From contig CAZQXD010000099.1 of the NCBI GenBank assembly GCA_964597315.1, positions 1-11,449 of the forward strand: DNA of 11,449 bases. The letters run 5' to 3'. Source of the DNA: CAZQXD01 sp964597315. Lineage in GTDB: Bacteria > Pseudomonadota > Gammaproteobacteria > Competibacterales > Competibacteraceae. The position numbers and the translations under genes were made by a program. A model generated the notes under the pieces. It searched no databases. It had not been told where the DNA came from and saw nothing but the letters and a program-made list of their open reading frames with translations. The first letter of the stretch is position 1; every line of letters begins with the position of its first letter. Positions 9,301 through 11,449 of this stretch are shown here, one piece after another.

Positions 9301-11449
9301 TCAGGGTCGCCAGGGGACCGGACGCGTCCAGCAGTTCCAAGTCCAGGAGTATCGCCCCCTCCCGTTCCCTGACCCGCACATGACACCAGCCCGTCTCTCC
9401 GGGGCCACGCCACAGGGTCAAGCTCTCCAGACCGGCGGGCCGCCAGACCCGGCCCCGGGCAGACGGAGGCAGGGCCGCCACGGCGGCGGCGATGGCCCCG
9501 TCCAGCAGGGGTGGGTTCAGCAGCCAATCCCCGGCCTCGCCCCGGAGCCGGGCCAGCACCTCCCCGTCCCCTCGCCACAGGGCTTCCATACCCGGCGGGG
9601 GGGCCAGCCCCTGGTCCGCCAGGGCGGCGTTCACCTCTCCGGGGTCCAGGGGCCGGGGGCAGCGGAGGCGCAGTTCGGCCAGGTCCGGGGCGGGAGGCGG
9701 CCCGGCCCGGGGGGTCAGCCGGGCCTGGGCGTGGCGGGTCCATTGGCCATCCAGGCGGTAGAGATCCGCCCCCCAGCCGTCGGCCTCCGGGTTCAGGGCC
9801 AGTTGCACGGTGGTTTCGGCGTCCAGGGGTAGGGGTTTTTCCAGCCGTAGGCCGGCCACCGTCAGGGCCGTGGAACCACTGGCTTCTTGACCGGCGGCCA
9901 GCAGCAGTTCCAGCACCGCCGCCGCCCCCAGCACCGGCTGGCCGTCCACCCGATGGCGGCCCAGCCAGGCCGGGCGTTGGGGGTCCAGGTGGGATTCGAA
10001 CAGCAGCGGCCCGGTATCCAGGCGTCGGCCCAGCAGCGGGTGAGCGGCCCGCCCCCGTTCCGGCAGTCCGCCCCGGGGGGGTTCCAGCCAGTGGCGGCGC
10101 CGTTGCCAGGGATAGCCGGGCAGGTCCACGGGACGGCCCCGGGAATGGCCATAGAGACCCTGCCAGTCCACGGCCTGGCCCCGGCGGTACAGGGCCGCCA
10201 GGCTCTCCAGCAGCGCCGCCCGATCCTCCCGCTGGGGGTCCAGGCTGGCCAGCCATAGGTCCCGGTCCAGGCACTGCCGGCCCAGGGCGGTGAGGGTGGG
10301 GCGGGGACCCAGTTCCAGAAAGGCGTCACAGCCTAGCCGCTCCAGGGCCGCCACCCCGGCGGCGAAGCGCACCGGCTGGCGCAGATGGCGCACCCAGTAA
10401 TCGGGATCGCACACCTCGGTCCCGGCCAGCTCGCCGCTCAGATTGGAGATCAGGGGCAGGGTGGGGGGGTGGAAGTCCACCCTGGAGGCCACCTGGGCGA
10501 AGTCTTCCAGAATGGGGTCCAGCAGGGGCGAATGAAAAGCATGGGAGACCTTGAGCCGCCCATAGCCGATCCCCATGCCCTCCAGCTCCGCCAGGGCGGC
10601 GTCCAGGGCGGCGAGGTCGCCGGACAGCACGGTGTTGACGGGGCTATTGAGGGCGGCCACGGCCAGTGACGGATGGCGCGCCAGCACCGGGTCCAGGGCC
10701 TCTACCGGGGCTTGGACCGCCGCCATGCCCCCGCCCTGGGGCAGGGACTGGATCAGTCGGCCCCGGGCGGCGATCAGCCGCAGGCCGTCTTCCAGGGAGA
10801 ACACCCCGGCCAGACAGGCGGCCACGTATTCCCCCACGCTATGGCCCATGACCGCCGCCGGTTCCACCCCCCAAGCCCGCCAGGTCCGGGCCAGGGCGTA
10901 TTCCAGGGCGAACAGGGCCGGCTGGGTATGGGCGGTGGCGTGGATAGCCTCCCCGTCGTTGAACAGCAGCCCGGTCAGGCTCCGGCCCAGCAGAGGGTCG
11001 AGGATCTGGGCGCAGTGGTCCATGGCGGCCCGGAATTCCGGCTGGTCCCGGTATAGCCCCTGGGCCATGCCCGGGTACTGGGCGCCCTGGCCGGTACACA
11101 GCCAGGCCAGCCGGGGTGGCCGGGAGTGGGTCTCAGGGACCCTGGAGCCGACGGCCAGGGCCGCCAGTCCGGCCCGCAACCCGGGCCTGTCTCCGGCCAC
11201 CACCGCAGCCCGGGTGTCCAGATGGGCGCGGTCGGTGGCGGCGGCCCGGCACAGATGGGCGGGATCGGTGCTGGCCAATCGGGTTTCGTAACCGGCGGCC
11301 AGGGTGGCCAGGGCCGCCGGGTGTCGGGCCGACAGGGGCAGCAGCCAGGGGGGCGGAACCGGCGCCGGGGCGGGCGTGGCCTCTCCAGGCCGGACCTCTC
11401 CAGGCCGGACCTCTCCAGGCCGGACCTCTCCAGGCCGGACCTCTCCAGG
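6395..11449 (-). CDS. Type I modular PKS subunit: (KS)-AT-DH-cMT-KR-ACP (5' partial)
   Basis: The reading frame is open from the right edge: 1684 codons are visible and the KS lies outside. Residues below count from the first visible codon. Residues 1-57 are the end of the KS-AT linker (VRPGE repeats, then WLLPLSARHP). The AT (about 113-420) has GHSVG (Ser204) and HAFH (303-306), pointing to malonyl-CoA. The DH (470-725) keeps His499 and Asp650 but has degenerate motifs. The C-methyltransferase (755-1085) has the SAM motif VLEVGAGTG (923-931) and ANVAHA with His1001. The KR has TGGLGGLG (1301-1308), Lys1404, Ser1428, Tyr1441 and Asn1445. FAD in place of LDD, Pro and Asn near Tyr, and no Trp suggest B-type. 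The ACP has GMDSL, Ser1602. A Glu-Pro linker and a short helix (AIAAELAELEQLL) end the protein, probably docking to the next subunit. There is no ER. The internal TTG at 11278 is not a real start. Confidence 0.94.
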   Translation of the reverse strand, partial: PGEVRPGEVRPGEVRPGEVRPGEATPAPAPVPPPWLLPLSARHPAALATLAAGYETRLASTDPAHLCRAAATDRAHLDTRAAVVAGDRPGLRAGLAALAVGSRVPETHSRPPRLAWLCTGQGAQYPGMAQGLYRDQPEFRAAMDHCAQILDPLLGRSLTGLLFNDGEAIHATAHTQPALFALEYALARTWRAWGVEPAAVMGHSVGEYVAACLAGVFSLEDGLRLIAARGRLIQSLPQGGGMAAVQAPVEALDPVLARHPSLAVAALNSPVNTVLSGDLAALDAALAELEGMGIGYGRLKVSHAFHSPLLDPILEDFAQVASRVDFHPPTLPLISNLSGELAGTEVCDPDYWVRHLRQPVRFAAGVAALERLGCDAFLELGPRPTLTALGRQCLDRDLWLASLDPQREDRAALLESLAALYRRGQAVDWQGLYGHSRGRPVDLPGYPWQRRRHWLEPPRGGLPERGRAAHPLLGRRLDTGPLLFESHLDPQRPAWLGRHRVDGQPVLGAAAVLELLLAAGQEASGSTALTVAGLRLEKPLPLDAETTVQLALNPEADGWGADLYRLDGQWTRHAQARLTPRAGPPPAPDLAELRLRCPRPLDPGEVNAALADQGLAPPPGMEALWRGDGEVLARLRGEAGDWLLNPPLLDGAIAAAVAALPPSARGRVWRPAGLESLTLWRGPGETGWCHVRVREREGAILLDLELLDASGPLATLTGLELRPGLGNAKLPGLYGLDWETVGEIPPPADPPLPALTADPVLDDYARGLGELEDLALDYLLAALGELGWTPTPGDRITAPELAERLGVIPRHRDLFNRLLAMLGESGMARAEADGWRLLSPLATVKPTDRPLAGACAAERDLLHRCGPRLGAVLRGDQDPLELLFPGGDQQPLTRLYQDSPGARTLNALTARALAAALPAGGRVLEVGAGTGATSAALLEALPEDCEYWFTDLSALFPHRARERFRGDARLRTAVLDLERDPAEQGFGQRRFHAVVAANVAHACQDLRSVLGHLRRLLTPGGLLLLVEGTARRRWLDLTFGLTEGWWRFTDRELRPDHPLLPAAAWEELLAATGFEGTAALAPPAPPAFQQTLLLARRDADPGRWLLLADRGGVAEALAQELGADHCRLVRADAQTPGPGGLDPWLETGPLEGIVQLWSLDTPEHDTLDAAALMAQATQDCGGALHLIQGLLAGNQRPPLWLVTRGARGVGGEARLSPVQAALWGLGETLQGEHPELACRLLDLDPAGEPEEARLLARQLADPGEDRLARRGGAWRAPRLVALDPGPAAPSPLRGEGRYVITGGLGGLGLELARWLGERGVRRLLLIGRHVDPEHPPEAVLALREQGLEVTLAAADVADPVALERALDLASGTPIRGVIHAAGTFADRRLADHRWALFEQVLVPKLAGAWNLHRLTQDLDLDCFVLCSSAAALLGAPGLANYVAANACLDSLAQHRRRLGLPALTVNWSPWAGVGMAAAVGERRESQWAALGLSPLEPSRALAALERLLALDVEQAGVLDMDWGRFLAGFPEQPPALFHRLRPTQTAAPGTADPAARLREAPPARRRGLAEAWLREQLAAILGFADPAATPGDRGFFQMGMDSLTAMELHKRVRGLIGREPPATLSFKYPTVATLAAWLADTLAPAAEPESEPEPEPEPEPGATDAIAAELAELEQLLGGDGRDS
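6471..6512 (-). repeat. Hexanucleotide array coding for Glu-Pro repeats in the ACP-to-docking linker
   Basis: Seven tandem hexamers lie on the plus strand: five perfect ggttcc units (6471-6500), one variant gactcc (6501-6506) and one more ggttcc (6507-6512). The coding strand reads as alternating Glu-Pro with one Glu-Ser. The array sits between the ACP and the C-terminal helix of the AT-DH-cMT-KR-ACP subunit, the same place as the DGAT array in the next subunit. Alternating EP repeats are expected to form a stiff, acidic, extended tether. Confidence 0.95.
11381..11449 (-). repeat. 15-bp tandem repeat coding for VRPGE in the KS-AT linker, running off the right edge
   Basis: Four perfect 15-bp units, plus-strand ctctccaggccggac (11381-11440), are followed by nine more bases of the unit before the window ends. 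On the coding strand they give in-frame Val-Arg-Pro-Gly-Glu repeats. The frame runs on into an Ala/Pro-rich stretch and the conserved WLLPLSAR start of the AT-side linker. The copies show no divergence at all, so the array is either recent or kept uniform. Its full length is unknown because it continues beyond the window. Confidence 0.95.

Noticed and set aside
9003..10274. 423-codon minus-strand frame across the DH region
   Set aside because: It is an alternative-frame shadow with biased composition. The DH and AT motifs are in the other frame.
6395..11278. Complete PKS gene starting at TTG 11278
   Set aside because: The frame continues to the right edge through the conserved WLLPLSARHP linker, so the gene is 5' partial and TTG is an internal Leu codon.
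11381..11449. CRISPR-like array
   Set aside because: The 15-bp units are directly adjacent with no spacers and form an in-frame coding repeat.

Overview
This is a strongly GC-rich bacterial window filled by part of one biosynthetic gene cluster. Everything is on the minus strand and reads from right to left. It holds a modular type I polyketide synthase (PKS) line that hands over to a non-ribosomal peptide synthetase (NRPS). Codon use (CTG, GCC, CGG, CCC), iterative module paralogy, a C-methyltransferase inside a PKS module and a TubC_N-type docking domain fit a GC-rich proteobacterium, myxobacterium or similar producer. The sequence alone does not fix the taxon.

Layout in order of transcription. 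(A) 11449-6395 is a PKS subunit with its 5' end beyond the right edge. Its visible order is KS-AT linker, AT, DH, C-methyltransferase, KR, ACP and a short C-terminal helix. (B) 6332-1540 is a one-module PKS subunit: N-terminal helix, KS, AT, KR, ACP, C-terminal helix. A 10-N assembly gap at 5166-5175 interrupts its KS. (C) 1520-1 is the start of an NRPS subunit: a TubC_N docking domain and a complete condensation domain, running off the left edge just where an adenylation domain should begin. This third gene is intact in frame over its whole visible length.

The genes lie 62 nt and 19 nt apart, with no terminator or divergent promoter seen, so they look like one operon. The order predicts one chain. 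Module A adds a malonyl-derived unit, C-methylates it and reduces the beta-keto group, with doubtful dehydration. Module B adds a malonyl-derived unit and reduces it to a beta-hydroxy group. The condensation domain of C then joins the acyl chain to an amino acid chosen by an adenylation domain outside the window.

The enzymology is recognisable rather than a new system. The more unusual features are four linkers built of different in-frame tandem repeats (15, 15, 9 and 6 bp units), one running off the right edge; a DH with several degenerate motifs; and the gap, whose stated length cannot be its true length. No RNA genes, CRISPR arrays, insertion sequences or transposases were seen, and no stretch above 300 bases lacks a gene.
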